DNA of 64,000 nucleotides, taken from assembly GCF_030548205.1 (NCBI RefSeq), contig NZ_JAUORV010000004.1, forward strand, positions 248,001 through 312,000, written 5' to 3'. This document shows, in pieces, positions 18,660-28,900 of the stretch. Source of the DNA: Aliiglaciecola sp. 3_MG-2023 (GTDB lineage Bacteria; Pseudomonadota; Gammaproteobacteria; Enterobacterales; Alteromonadaceae). Within the stretch, counting starts at the first letter, position 1. Every line of letters starts with the position of its first letter. Below the pieces are notes generated by a model, which saw nothing but the letters and a program-made list of their open reading frames with translations, was not told the DNA's origin and made no database searches. Both the position numbers and the translations under genes were made by a program.

Positions 18660-18875
18660 ATGCCAATCGTTAAAGTAAGAGAGAACGAACCATTTGACGT
18701 AGCACTGCGTCGTTTCAAGCGTTCATGTGAAAAAGCAGGTGTTCTTTCAGAAGTTCGTCGTCGCGAATTCTTTGAAAAGCCGACTTGGGAACGTAAGCGT
18801 AAGAAAGCAGCTGCTAAAAAGCGTCATTTGAAAAAGTTAGCTCGCGAAAACGCTCGTCGCATCAAGTTATACTAA
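18660..18875 (+). CDS. rpsU: 30S ribosomal protein S21
   Basis: 71 residues, exact family length. [21 protein letters not shown]-type opening and a strongly basic C-terminal half ([23 protein letters not shown]) are diagnostic. S21 binds the 30S platform near the anti-Shine-Dalgarno region and helps initiation. It heads the macromolecular synthesis cluster rpsU-yqeY-dnaG-rpoD, which couples ribosome, primase and sigma factor production. Confidence 0.98.
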   Translation: MPIVKVRENEPFDVALRRFKRSCEKAGVLSEVRRREFFEKPTWERKRKKAAAKKRHLKKLARENARRIKLY

Positions 18876-18976
18876 TATCTCGCTTCTGTTGCTTGGTTTT
18901 GGATGTTTATTATTTTAATAACAGCCAATCCCAAGCCCCAAGCTGTCTAAATAGTTTTACGTTTTAGAGTTTTCAG

Positions 18977-19420
18977 ATGACCCTTCTTGAACAACTAAAT
19001 CAAGCAATGAAAGATGCTATGCGTGCCAAAGATAAACTTCGTCTTGGTACTATTCGTATGGCACTTGCAGCAGTAAAGCAGCGTGAAGTAGACGAGAGAA
19101 TTGAGTTAACTGATACTGATGTAATTGTACTGCTAACAAAGATGGTCAAGCAGCGTAAAGATGCCGCTAGCCAATTTGAAGATGCTGAACGCCAAGATTT
19201 GGCTGACACTGAAAAAGCAGAAATCGATGTTATCCAATCATTTTTACCTCAGCCTTTAACCGCTGACGAGTTAGATGATTTGATCCAACAAGCGATGCAA
19301 GATACTCAGGCTGCGGGGATGCAGGATATGGGCAAGGTAATGGGCTGGTTAAAACCGAAAGTTCAAGGCCGTGCTGATATGGGCAAATTAAGTGGTCAAA
19401 TTAAAGCTAAGCTTGCCTGA
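18977..19420 (+). CDS. yqeY: GatB/YqeY domain protein
   Basis: 147 residues. LLEQLNQAMKDAMRAKDKLRLGTIRM and DMGKVMGWLKPKVQGRADMGKLS are the family signatures. The fold is the tail domain of the amidotransferase GatB, and a tRNA-related role is assumed, but the function of free YqeY proteins is not established. Its place between rpsU and dnaG is common in Vibrio, Pseudomonas and Alteromonas relatives. A terminator follows it. Confidence 0.95.
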   Translation: MTLLEQLNQAMKDAMRAKDKLRLGTIRMALAAVKQREVDERIELTDTDVIVLLTKMVKQRKDAASQFEDAERQDLADTEKAEIDVIQSFLPQPLTADELDDLIQQAMQDTQAAGMQDMGKVMGWLKPKVQGRADMGKLSGQIKAKLA

Positions 19421-19450
19421 TTACCTTAAGCCACTCGCGAAACTATTCCC

Positions 19451-19484
19451 AAGCCGCAATTGCAAAATTGCGGCTTGTTTGTTT
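19451..19484 (+). terminator. hairpin between yqeY and dnaG
   Basis: AAGCCGCAAT pairs with ATTGCGGCTT (19451-19460 with 19467-19476) around a 6-nt loop, followed by GTTTGTTTC. The T tract is broken, so read-through into dnaG is likely, as with the internal terminator of the E. coli operon that keeps primase low. Confidence 0.6.
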
Positions 19485-19544
19485 CTGTTGCTTACTGATA
19501 AAGTAATGTTTGTTGAACCCCTTTTACAAGTTTGAATCCTATTC

Positions 19545-21329
19545 ATGGCTGGACGAATTCCAAAAGATTTTATCGATGACTTGATTGCTCGCACTGATAT
19601 TGTTGAGCTAATCGATAGTCGAGTTAAATTAAAAAAAGCGGGCAAAAACTATCAAGCATGTTGCCCTTTCCATAGTGAAAAAAGTCCATCATTTACGGTC
19701 AGCCAAGAGAAACAGTTTTATCATTGTTTTGGTTGTGGCGCCCATGGTAATGCCATTTCCTTTGTCATTGAATATGACCGTCTTGAGTTCCCCGAAGCCG
19801 TAGAGGAATTAGCCAGATTTCACAGTATAGAAGTGCCACGGGAACAGGGTGGCAAACCGGGCCCTACTCCTCAGCAAAAAGCCCAAATTGCTGACGATTA
19901 TCAATTAATGGAACAGGCCGCCCGTTTTTTTGAACATCAATTAAAACAGCACGAACAAAAAAACAAACCCATAGACTATTTAAAACAGCGTGGTCTCAGT
20001 GGGGAAATTGTTAAAGCCTTTGGTATAGGGTATGCGCCGCCTGAATGGGACAGTATTTTCAAGCAATTTGGCAGCACACCAGAAAAACAACAACAACTAC
20101 TCGACTTAAAACTGATTACTGAAAATGATAACCGTCGTCGTTATGACTTTTTCAGAGATAGGATCATGTTTCCGATCCGCGATAAACGAGGCAGAGTGAT
20201 TGGCTTTGGTGGTCGAGTACTTGAAGAAGGCGGCCCTAAATACCTTAACTCACCCGAAACCCGAATTTTCCACAAAGGCCATGAATTATATGGCTTTTAT
20301 CAAGCGAAGCAGGCCAACCGAAAACTTGAACGTTTGATGATTGTAGAAGGTTACATGGACGTAGTCGCTTTAGCGCAATTTGGTATCGACTATGCTGTAG
20401 CGTCATTGGGCACCTCCACTACCCCTGAACATATACAAATGTTATTTCGCGCGGCACCAGAAATAATCTGCTGTTACGATGGTGATAGAGCGGGTCGTGA
20501 TGCGGCGTGGCGAGCCCTTGAAAATGCGCTACCACAGCTCAAAGATGGAGTGGAAATGAAGTTTTTGTTCCTGCCCGATGGTGAAGATCCAGATACCCTC
20601 GTCAGACAGACAGGAAAAGAACAATTCGAAACCCTATTACGGGAAAAATCTGTTCCCTTGTCTCAATTCTTTTTTGAAAACCTCATTCAACAATTTAACG
20701 TGGGTAGCAGTGAAGGCAAGGCGGCGTTAACCAAAGCTGCCAATGAATATATTGAGCAAATTAATGCTGAAAATCTTGTTGTTCTGCTAAAAGAAGAATT
20801 GCGTAAAAAGATCAAAGGCGATAGCTATAAAGCTGATATTTTAGAGGATATCAAACAAGCTAATCGAGTTGGAAAAGCCCAAAAACTTGACTACCAGCTA
20901 CCAAATAAAAATAACATGTCACCGGTTAGGAAGTTACTACGCCTCCTACTGCTGCACCCTAATTTAGCAAAGCAACACCCAGATATTCAACCTGCGGCAC
21001 TGAATCCTGACTTCATCAAAGGCCTGCATGTTCTGATTAAGATGCAGCAGTTTTGTGCGTCGCAATCAAATATTAATACAGGTCATGTGTTAGAGCATTT
21101 CAGGGGAGATCCCGAAGCAAAGTTTTTGCATCAATTATTACAAATTGACCATGATGCTGACGATAAGCGACCGGATAAATTGTACATTGACAGTTTCAAT
21201 CGCTTAATTGAACAGCAACTTAAAGCAAGATATCAACAGCTTATGGCCAAAGGTTCAGCAATGACTAGAGAAGAGATGCAAGAAGTGAAGTTGCTCACTC
21301 AAACTAAAGCAACTTATAGTGCCGAATAA
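19545..21329 (+). CDS. dnaG: DNA primase
   Basis: 594 residues, close to the E. coli length. The N-terminal zinc ribbon has C40, H43, C61 and C64. The TOPRIM core shows IVEGYMDVVALAQ and CYDGDRAGRDAAW, and the RNA-polymerase domain has RIMFPIRDKRGRVIGFGGR. The C-terminal ~150 residues are the DnaB-helicase-binding domain. It makes the RNA primers for replication. It sits between yqeY and rpoD in the conserved cluster. Confidence 0.97.
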   Translation: MAGRIPKDFIDDLIARTDIVELIDSRVKLKKAGKNYQACCPFHSEKSPSFTVSQEKQFYHCFGCGAHGNAISFVIEYDRLEFPEAVEELARFHSIEVPREQGGKPGPTPQQKAQIADDYQLMEQAARFFEHQLKQHEQKNKPIDYLKQRGLSGEIVKAFGIGYAPPEWDSIFKQFGSTPEKQQQLLDLKLITENDNRRRYDFFRDRIMFPIRDKRGRVIGFGGRVLEEGGPKYLNSPETRIFHKGHELYGFYQAKQANRKLERLMIVEGYMDVVALAQFGIDYAVASLGTSTTPEHIQMLFRAAPEIICCYDGDRAGRDAAWRALENALPQLKDGVEMKFLFLPDGEDPDTLVRQTGKEQFETLLREKSVPLSQFFFENLIQQFNVGSSEGKAALTKAANEYIEQINAENLVVLLKEELRKKIKGDSYKADILEDIKQANRVGKAQKLDYQLPNKNNMSPVRKLLRLLLLHPNLAKQHPDIQPAALNPDFIKGLHVLIKMQQFCASQSNINTGHVLEHFRGDPEAKFLHQLLQIDHDADDKRPDKLYIDSFNRLIEQQLKARYQQLMAKGSAMTREEMQEVKLLTQTKATYSAE

Positions 21330-21502
21330 TCATGACATTCTATCTTGCTAGATAAAAATTTTACCCATTGTTTATTCCAGTGTTTTAATTAAATTGCACT
21401 TGAATAAAAACTATTCACCCATACATATAAAAAACTGTCAGGTTTAACGATAAAATAACCGAAAACGGCTTAATTAACTGGCCTGACTACAGGGTTTTCT
21501 GC

Positions 21503-21508
21503 TATACT
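21503..21508 (+). promoter_or_regulatory. possible -10 upstream of rpoD
   Basis: TATACT lies 110 bp before the rpoD start in the 288-bp gap after dnaG. No convincing -35 at 16-18 bp was found. A separate rpoD promoter is expected from E. coli, but this hexamer is only weakly supported. Confidence 0.3.
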
Positions 21509-21617
21509 GGCTAATTCGCAAACGCCTCGGTGCGCGCAGATTTTATCTGGATTTTTGACAATTTAGATTGGTCAGTTCCAGGTACACTTTCAACTGATTT
21601 TGAGAAACGTAGGTTAT

Positions 21618-23447
21618 ATGGCGCAAAGCAAGCAGTCTCAGATAAAACTCCTTATTGTAAAAGGAAAAGAGCAAGGTTATTTAACTTTTGCTGAAGTAAA
21701 CGATCACCTTCCCCAGGATATTATCGACTCAGATCAAATCGAAGACATTATTCGAATGATCAACGATATGGGTATTCAGGTATTCGAATCAGCTCCCGAT
21801 TCTGACGAATTGTTGATGCAAGAAACGACAGCCGATGAAGAAGTCGCTGAAGCCGCTGCCCAAGCGTTAGCAACGGTTGAGAGTGAAATTGGTCGTACAA
21901 CTGACCCAGTTCGTATGTACATGCGTGAAATGGGAACCGTTGAGCTACTGACTCGTGAAGGCGAAATTGAAATTGCTAAACGAATTGAAGATGGTATTAA
22001 CCAAGTTCAATGTTCAGTCGCAGAATACCCAGAAGCAATTACCTATTTGCTTGACCAATGGGACCAATTCGAAGCTGAAGAAATTCGTCTAAGTGACATT
22101 ATTATCGGATTTGTTGATCCTAACGAAACGGATGTAGCTCCAACTGCGACACACGTAGGTTCTGAGTTATCTGAAGAAGAGTTAGAAGACGAAGATGATG
22201 ATGAAGATGATGAGGACGAAGAGGAAGAAGATACCGGTCCTGATCCTGAACTAGCAAGAGAAAAGTTCGATGAATTGCGCAAGCAGTACATCAAAGCCCG
22301 CGACGTGATCGCAGACAAAGGACGTTCTCATAAAGACGCTAGAAAACAAATTAATGAATTAAGTGAAGTCTTTAAAGAGTTCAGATTAGTTCCAAAACAG
22401 TTCGATCGTATGGTTAAAAACATGCGTAGCATGATGAACCGCGTACGTGTTCAAGAACGAATTGTTATGAAGCACTGTGTAGTGAACGCTAAAATGCCGA
22501 AGAAAGATTTTATCAAGGCATTTGCAGGTAACGAAACCACCACTGATTGGTTGGTAGCAGTACTTGAGAGTGGCGCAAGCTATGTGCCTGCACTACTTGA
22601 AGTGAAAGAAGAGTTAGAACGCGCTATCAGCAAGATGAACCAAGTTGAAGAAGAAACTGGGTTGATTATCGCTGATATAAAAGACATTAACCGTCGTATG
22701 TCGATTGGTGAAGCGAAAGCTCGTCGCGCGAAAAAGGAAATGGTAGAAGCGAACTTACGTTTGGTTATCTCCATAGCTAAAAAATATACAAACCGCGGGC
22801 TGCAATTCTTGGATCTTATTCAAGAAGGTAACATTGGTTTGATGAAAGCCGTTGATAAATTTGAATACCGCCGTGGTTATAAGTTTTCAACTTATGCAAC
22901 TTGGTGGATTCGACAAGCGATTACTCGTTCAATTGCTGACCAAGCACGAACTATTCGTATTCCAGTACACATGATCGAAACGATTAATAAACTGAACCGT
23001 ATTTCTCGTCAGATGCTACAGGAAATGGGTAGAGAGCCAACACCTGAAGAGTTGTCAGAACGCATGATAATGCCTGAAGACAAGATCCGTAAGGTACTTA
23101 AAATTGCTAAAGAACCAATCTCCATGGAAACCCCTATCGGTGATGATGAAGATTCGCACTTAGGTGACTTTATTGAAGACAGTACGATTGTGCAGCCTCT
23201 CGACTCTGCTACTGGCGGCAGTCTAAAAGACGCGACTCAAGAAGTACTAGCTGGGCTAACCGCTAGAGAAGCAAAAGTATTGCGTATGCGTTTTGGTATT
23301 GATATGAACACTGACCATACTTTGGAAGAAGTTGGTAAGCAGTTTGATGTTACCCGTGAACGTATTCGTCAGATTGAAGCTAAGGCCTTACGTAAATTAC
23401 GTCACCCTAGCCGTTCTGAGCAATTACGCAGTTTCTTAGACGAGTAA
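21618..23447 (+). CDS. rpoD: RNA polymerase sigma-70 factor RpoD
   Basis: 609 residues from ATG at 21618 (AGG just upstream); the TTG at 21600 is less likely. Region 1.1 is the [26 protein letters not shown] stretch in sense. Region 1.2 is [11 protein letters not shown], region 2 contains [27 protein letters not shown]-type motifs, and region 4.2 is [18 protein letters not shown]. The non-conserved region at about 185-205 has an acidic run of Asp/Glu, which produces a false poly-Ser open frame on the other strand. It is the vegetative sigma factor and closes the rpsU-yqeY-dnaG-rpoD cluster. Confidence 0.98.
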   Translation: MAQSKQSQIKLLIVKGKEQGYLTFAEVNDHLPQDIIDSDQIEDIIRMINDMGIQVFESAPDSDELLMQETTADEEVAEAAAQALATVESEIGRTTDPVRMYMREMGTVELLTREGEIEIAKRIEDGINQVQCSVAEYPEAITYLLDQWDQFEAEEIRLSDIIIGFVDPNETDVAPTATHVGSELSEEELEDEDDDEDDEDEEEEDTGPDPELAREKFDELRKQYIKARDVIADKGRSHKDARKQINELSEVFKEFRLVPKQFDRMVKNMRSMMNRVRVQERIVMKHCVVNAKMPKKDFIKAFAGNETTTDWLVAVLESGASYVPALLEVKEELERAISKMNQVEEETGLIIADIKDINRRMSIGEAKARRAKKEMVEANLRLVISIAKKYTNRGLQFLDLIQEGNIGLMKAVDKFEYRRGYKFSTYATWWIRQAITRSIADQARTIRIPVHMIETINKLNRISRQMLQEMGREPTPEELSERMIMPEDKIRKVLKIAKEPISMETPIGDDEDSHLGDFIEDSTIVQPLDSATGGSLKDATQEVLAGLTAREAKVLRMRFGIDMNTDHTLEEVGKQFDVTRERIRQIEAKALRKLRHPSRSEQLRSFLDE

Positions 23448-23477
23448 TTGGGTCTGATAGAAAAGATACATACCTTT

Positions 23478-23503
23478 AAAAGCCGCTTAACAGCGGCTTT
23501 TTT
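23478..23503 (+). terminator. rpoD terminator
   Basis: AGCCGCT pairs with AGCGGCT (23481-23487 with 23492-23498), loop TAAC, extended by AAA/TTT pairs and followed by a T6 tract. Classical Rho-independent terminator. Confidence 0.9.
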
Positions 23504-23525
23504 ATTTGCACATCATTAAACACCT

Positions 23526-24096
23526 GTAGGCGGGTGCTTTAGCCCCGCAGGTATGCCGTATGCCGTAGGTATGCACAACCCTTCATGGCCTAAAGACCAT
23601 GCTACAATATCGGCTCAATATGCAATATCGCCATGGGATTAGATAAAACCTGTAGGCGGGTGCTTTAGCCCCGCAGGTATGCCGTAGGTATACACAACCT
23701 TTCATGGCCTAAAGACCATGCTACAACATAGGCGCAATATGCATATCTCCATGGGACAATAAAACCTGTAGGCGGGTGCTTTAGCCCCGCAGGTATGCCG
23801 TATGCCGCCGGTATGCACAACCTTTCATGGCCTAAAGACCATGCTACAACATAGACTCAATATGCATATCGCCATGGGACAATAAAACCTGTAGGCGGGT
23901 GCTTTAGCCCCGCAGGTATGCCGTAGGTATACACAACCTTTCATGGCCTAAAGACCCTGCTACAACATAGGCGCAATAAGCATATCTCCATGGGATCAGA
24001 TGAAACCTGTAGACGGGTGCTTTAGCCCCGCGGGTATGCCGTATGCCGCGGGTATGCCGGTATGCACAACCCTTCATGGCCTAAAGACCATGCTAC
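23526..24096. repeat. tandem array of five BIME-like REP pairs (array 1)
   Basis: Five units of about 116-126 bp fill the gap between rpoD and the lipase-like gene. Each unit has a plus-strand hairpin A: GTAG head, arm GCGGG(T)GC, loop TTTA, arm GCCCCGC. It also has a minus-strand hairpin B: GTAG head, arm CATGGTC, loop TTTA, arm GGCCATG. A copies start at 23526, 23652, 23768, 23891 and 24009; B copies lie at 23584-23605, 23703-23724, 23826-23847, 23942-23963 and 24075-24096. A GTAG head followed by an imperfect palindrome is the known signature of REP elements mobilised by RAYT transposases. The spacers are also repeated, with short ATGCCGT reiterations, so whole units were duplicated. No gene is seen in the 638 bp. 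Confidence 0.85.
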
Positions 24097-24141
24097 AATA
24101 TTTGCGCAATATGCAATATCCACTCAGGATCAAGACAACAC

Positions 24142-24780
24142 CTATTGAATGGTTAAACCAGACTGAATGTCACTGATCTTATCTACAATAACTCGACTGA
24201 CTTTGCGACTGCTGGGTAGAAAGGTATGTACTACTGGCACTTTAATAACCTCTGAAATATCTTGATGTGCGCATTCACTCACAGATACTACACCGTCATT
24301 TTCGTCTTCTAAAAAGTACTTTTTCGTTAGGGGAAAGCTTCGTGTTCCAACTATTGCTGTTTTAGGGATGCTGGGCATAGGAATTTTCGAAAGTCTAGCT
24401 GCACTAGCTAATAGTTGTCCACAATCTCCTGAGACTAATTGAAACCCCAGTTCATGCTGACTCTTTTGAGCCAACCTTGCTGGGGAGACCGGGGAGCCTA
24501 ACAGAAACAAATGCTTTGGCGATCTGATGTTTTTAGGCATATTTTGTAATGCAGCTCTTAACATTAGGCCACCTAGGGAGTGCCCAATTAAGACGTATTC
24601 CCCTTTCTCCGCCATTTCCTGAATTTTCAGGCTAACCCTATTGGCTATTTCTGCAAATGTTTCAGTGCCAGTAAAATAGCCCACCACATCAACCGAGTGA
24701 CCGTGTCTACGCAGTCGCCATAACATGGGCGTGGCCGATATTGGCGTCCGGCCCATGCCGTGGACAAACAAAATCAACAT
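24142..24780 (-). CDS. alpha/beta hydrolase, lipase-like
   Basis: 212 residues from ATG at 24780 (a TTG three codons earlier is possible). LILFVHGMGRTP at the N-terminus is the oxyanion-hole strand and IGHSLGGLM (nucleophile S68) is the GxSxG elbow; DENDGVVS and VVHTFLPSS probably carry the catalytic Asp and His. No signal peptide, so cytoplasmic or membrane-associated. It resembles small serine esterases/PGAP1-like lipases; substrate unknown. It starts 2 bp after the stop of the upstream unknown gene, suggesting one transcript. Confidence 0.75.
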   Translation of the reverse strand: MLILFVHGMGRTPISATPMLWRLRRHGHSVDVVGYFTGTETFAEIANRVSLKIQEMAEKGEYVLIGHSLGGLMLRAALQNMPKNIRSPKHLFLLGSPVSPARLAQKSQHELGFQLVSGDCGQLLASAARLSKIPMPSIPKTAIVGTRSFPLTKKYFLEDENDGVVSVSECAHQDISEVIKVPVVHTFLPSSRKVSRVIVDKISDIQSGLTIQ

Positions 24781-24782
24781 AG

Positions 24783-25901
24783 TTACCAAGTACCTTTGGT
24801 TTGCATTAGTTCAATGCTAGTAATATGTTCTTTGCAAACCTCCGAATCCAGTTCCGAGATCACTGTAAAAACAGTATCGGAATGTTGTGATGCCTTTAGC
24901 GCTTGTGAATACAGAATATGGTTAAATGCAATACTGCATTTTATGAAAGGATCTTCAATTTTGCGTAGTAAATTTATAGATTTATCAAAAAAGTCGGGCC
25001 GTCCAATGATATCGAATGCTTCCACTATATTACCTTCAGATTCACTCGTTTGAGCCAATTTAATAGTGTTTTTAGCGCGCATTAATAATGCAATATTCTG
25101 TTCATTATTCTCAGTTAATTCATATAGATATTGTTTTAAAAGCCCCTGACCTTTGCCACACATATTTGCAGGACTATCTTCATTAATATCTTCCAACTGT
25201 TGAATTAACTCATCAATTTCAGGATTCCAGTCTTGCCATCGTTTATTGTCACTTACCTCTGGAAATAGAAATAATATTTCTCTAGCTTTTCTAGCAGAAT
25301 AAACGCCTGCACAATGAAAACGGGTTCCAGTTAGATAGGTTTGATTATGCCAATAGTATGATTTTTCTATATCCTGGCGAATTCCATAACCGCCGGAAAA
25401 ATAGTTGAAAGCAAGAATATTCATACAGCCAGCATGTGCTTGATTAGCGCACAAATGCCAATATTTATAACCTAAACGAGGTGCTTCTAATAAAAATCGT
25501 GCAATATGACCGGATTCAAAAAGCATATCACCCAAATCCGAAATGTTAGGGTAGTGTTCAATTAATTTATCCACTTTTTCCAAACCATTTTCTAATTGCG
25601 CAATGTGGACAGTTTGATCTAATTCAATTCTTGCGAAGTTTAATATTGTGAGGGCTTTTATTAAAACTTGGTGAAGTACAACGGCGCGTTCCAGTGGAAG
25701 ATCATGAGACTCAATTGTCCTATTGAGTACATCGGCCGCATGGTCTAATGCCACTAAATCGAGCTCCTCATAAGGGTGCTTCTGAACATCGTCACCATAT
25801 ACATAAGCAATTGCTGCTTGAGCATCATCTAACAAGTTTTGTTCGGCTATAGCCGCCGAACAAAACCCACATAACGCTAGTATATATAACCGTAAAATCA
25901 T
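24783..25901 (-). CDS. secreted protein of unknown function, possibly Sel1/TPR-like
   Basis: 372 residues with a signal peptide (MILRLYILALCGFCSAAIA). The rest looks all-helical. The stretch KYWHLCANQAHAGCMNILAFNYFSGGYGIRQDIEKSYYWH (in sense, about 150-190) resembles a Sel1-type helical repeat; only part of it is quoted here in effect as AGCMNILAFNYFSGGYG. Several cysteines could form disulfides in the periplasm. I do not recognise a family. It is 2 bp upstream of the lipase-like gene, so the two may function together. It follows the RND efflux genes on the same strand after a 70-bp gap. Confidence 0.6.
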   Translation of the reverse strand: MILRLYILALCGFCSAAIAEQNLLDDAQAAIAYVYGDDVQKHPYEELDLVALDHAADVLNRTIESHDLPLERAVVLHQVLIKALTILNFARIELDQTVHIAQLENGLEKVDKLIEHYPNISDLGDMLFESGHIARFLLEAPRLGYKYWHLCANQAHAGCMNILAFNYFSGGYGIRQDIEKSYYWHNQTYLTGTRFHCAGVYSARKAREILFLFPEVSDNKRWQDWNPEIDELIQQLEDINEDSPANMCGKGQGLLKQYLYELTENNEQNIALLMRAKNTIKLAQTSESEGNIVEAFDIIGRPDFFDKSINLLRKIEDPFIKCSIAFNHILYSQALKASQHSDTVFTVISELDSEVCKEHITSIELMQTKGTW

Positions 25902-25971
25902 TTAATTTAGTCAACATTATCAACAATGTTGATTAGTCTAACCTCAAAATACAGACTAGACTAGTTTCCAT

Positions 25972-28900
25972 CTAAACCGCATCGCCTTTCTGATAAGGTA
26001 TTTTTTCATCAAGCTCTTCTAATTCGTGTGCAATCTCTTCTGGTGAACCTGTATGTCTGGCTAACCAATAATAGGCAATAGGCACCACGTAAAGCGTCAT
26101 TAATGCAGATAATAAAACACCGTAAAAAATAACGATACCAATGACTGCCCGACTCTCTGAGCCAGGTCCGGTAGCAATAACCAGAGGGAGTGAACTAAAG
26201 ACGGTGGTAAACCCTGTCATGACAATTGGTCTTAGTCGTTGCGTGGCAGCGCGTTTTAATGCAGCTTCAAATTCCATTCCAGCATCTCGCAGCTGATTAG
26301 CAAACTCGACAATTAGAATACCATTCTTAGCCGCCAAGCCTATCAGCATCACCAGTCCTATCTGGCTATAAATATTCAGACTTGCGCCCGATACATATAG
26401 TCCAATAAATGCCCCTAATAAAGCCAATGGAACAGTCAACATAATCACTAAAGGGTGTATCCAACTCTCGAACTGGGCAGCTAATACTAGGTATGTGATG
26501 GCTAGAGCGAGAAGGAATACAAAAATAATCGAACTACCCGTTTCTTTATAAAGTTGGGACTCTCCCTTGTAATCTATTGAGACCCCTGCTGGTAATTCGG
26601 TTTCAACAATGTTTTCCAAATACTCCAAGGCTTCACCAACCGTATAATCATCTGCTAAGTTTGCACTGATTGTCACGCTTCGCATGCGGTTATATCGATT
26701 TAATCTTGCTGAAGTTGCTTGCTCTTCGAACTTCAGCAAATTGTCCATTGGGATCAATTGATTGGTAGTGGATGACCTAACATACAAGTTTTCAATACTT
26801 TGAGGACTGCGATAATCTTCTTCCTTACCTTCAAGAATCACGTCATATTCCTGTCCACGGTCCAGATACGTAGATACCCTTCTTTGCCCAAGCATGGTTT
26901 CTAAAGTACTGCCAATATCCGAGATGGAAACGCCAAGATCCGCTGCACGTTGCCTATCAATATTAATCAATATTTGCGGTAGGGTTTCTTTATAATCCGA
27001 GTCTAAGCGCAATAGTTTCGGATTCTCTGAGGCTTTCTGTAGTAGTGTATTTCGCCACTTAACTAAGTCATCATAGGTATCACCTTGCAATACAAATTGC
27101 ACAGGTCGTCCTAAACCTCGCCCACCAATGCCGGGACGCATAATAGCAAAAGCGCGAACATCAGGAATCTGAGATAACTTAGCACTTAACTCGTCCATTA
27201 ACTCAAAGGTCGAGCGCTCCCGTTCATCAAATGGCACCATTCCAATGACTGCCCGGCCTGCAGACCCCCCACCACCAGGTGTGCGCACAATAATTCTTTC
27301 AATTTCACCTTCGCCCAGATATGGCAGAAGTAAGGCTTCTACTTTATCAAGGTTAGCCGAGTTACTTTCGAAACTTGCTCCTTCAGCCCCCTGCAAAGAA
27401 AGGAAGAAATTGCCTCTGTCTTCTTTAGGAATGAATTCGCTTGGTATTTTTTGACTCATTTGCACTAGCGCTACAACACTCGCTATTAGCATGATTACAA
27501 TCAGAACAGGCTGATGGAGAGTACGACTTAAACTATTGAAATAAGCGCCTTCTACCTTCTTAAAAGCATTGTCCATCCACATTCCAAAGCCTGAACTACG
27601 AGATCTCTTTTTCAATAATTTAGATGACAACATGGGCGACAGTGTTAAAGCGGTAAAACTCGAAAAAGCCACTGCAGCAGCGATAGCCAAAGCAAACTCA
27701 GTAAATAAACGGCCTATGTTCCCCTCTAGGAAAACCAATGGCACAAATACAGATATCAACACAAGGGTTGTCGCTATTACCGCAAAACCGACCTCTTTTG
27801 CACCGCGAAAAGCAGCTAATAAGGGTGGCTCTCCCATTTCTAGGCGACGATAGATATTCTCAATTACCACTATCGCATCATCTACCACTAGACCAATTGC
27901 CAACACCATTGCTAATAACGTCAGTAAGTTTATGGAGAAGCCAAGTGCATACATAACAATAAATGCAGCCACCAGTGAAACAGGCACAGTGACCGCAGGA
28001 ATGAGAGTGGCTCTTATACTTCCTAAAAATATATAAATCACAATCACCACCAGAGCCATTGCAACCCCTAAGGTATTGTAGACTTCACTAATGGACTCAT
28101 CGATAAATACTGAGGAATCGTAACTGGGTACGATAAATATATTATCAGGTAGGCTTTCAGATATTTCTTCAATTGCTTTTCGCGCTTCTCTAGCAACTTC
28201 TAAGGTATTGGCTTTGGATTGTTTTATAATCCCCATACCAATCATGTTGACGCCATCACCACGAAATGCAGATTCATCATCTTCAGCGGCCAACTCCACC
28301 AGCGCTATTTCTTTTAACTTAACTAAATAGCCACCGGCTCCTACTTTTATGGTCAGATCAGCAAAGTCATCAGGTGTGAGGAAACTTCTTGCAACACGTA
28401 CTTCAAAATCCCTATCATTTGACTGAATTTCACCAGCAGGTAATTCAACGTTTTCAGAACGAATAACTCTTTCAACATCAGCAACGGTAATTTCACGAGC
28501 AGCCATGGCATTGCGATCTAACCATACTTTCATAGCATAGGTTCGACCGCCACCTAATTGCACCCGGGCAATACCATTTACAACAGATAAACGATCCACC
28601 AAGAAACGGTCTGCATAATCGGTAAGCTCCATTACAGACATATTGTCACTACGTAAGTTGTACCAAACAACAACATCTTCATCGGAATCCGATTTAGATA
28701 CTTCTGGCGGATCGGCTTGGTCAGGCAAATTATTTAACGCACGACTAACGCGCTCTCGTACGTCATTTGAAGCCGCATCAATATCTCTTGATAAGTCGAA
28801 TTCAATGCTAATATCAGAACGACCGTTTCGACTGGTTGAAGTAATATTTTTAATCCCTTCGATGCCAGAGATACGGTCTTCGAGCAACTGTGTTATACGA

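Noticed and set aside
22043-22318. Minus-strand poly-Ser open frame in rpoD
   Set aside because: It mirrors the acidic Asp/Glu run of RpoD.
23526-24096. CRISPR array
   Set aside because: The repeats are hairpins with a GTAG head and the spacers are themselves repeated; no cas genes are present.
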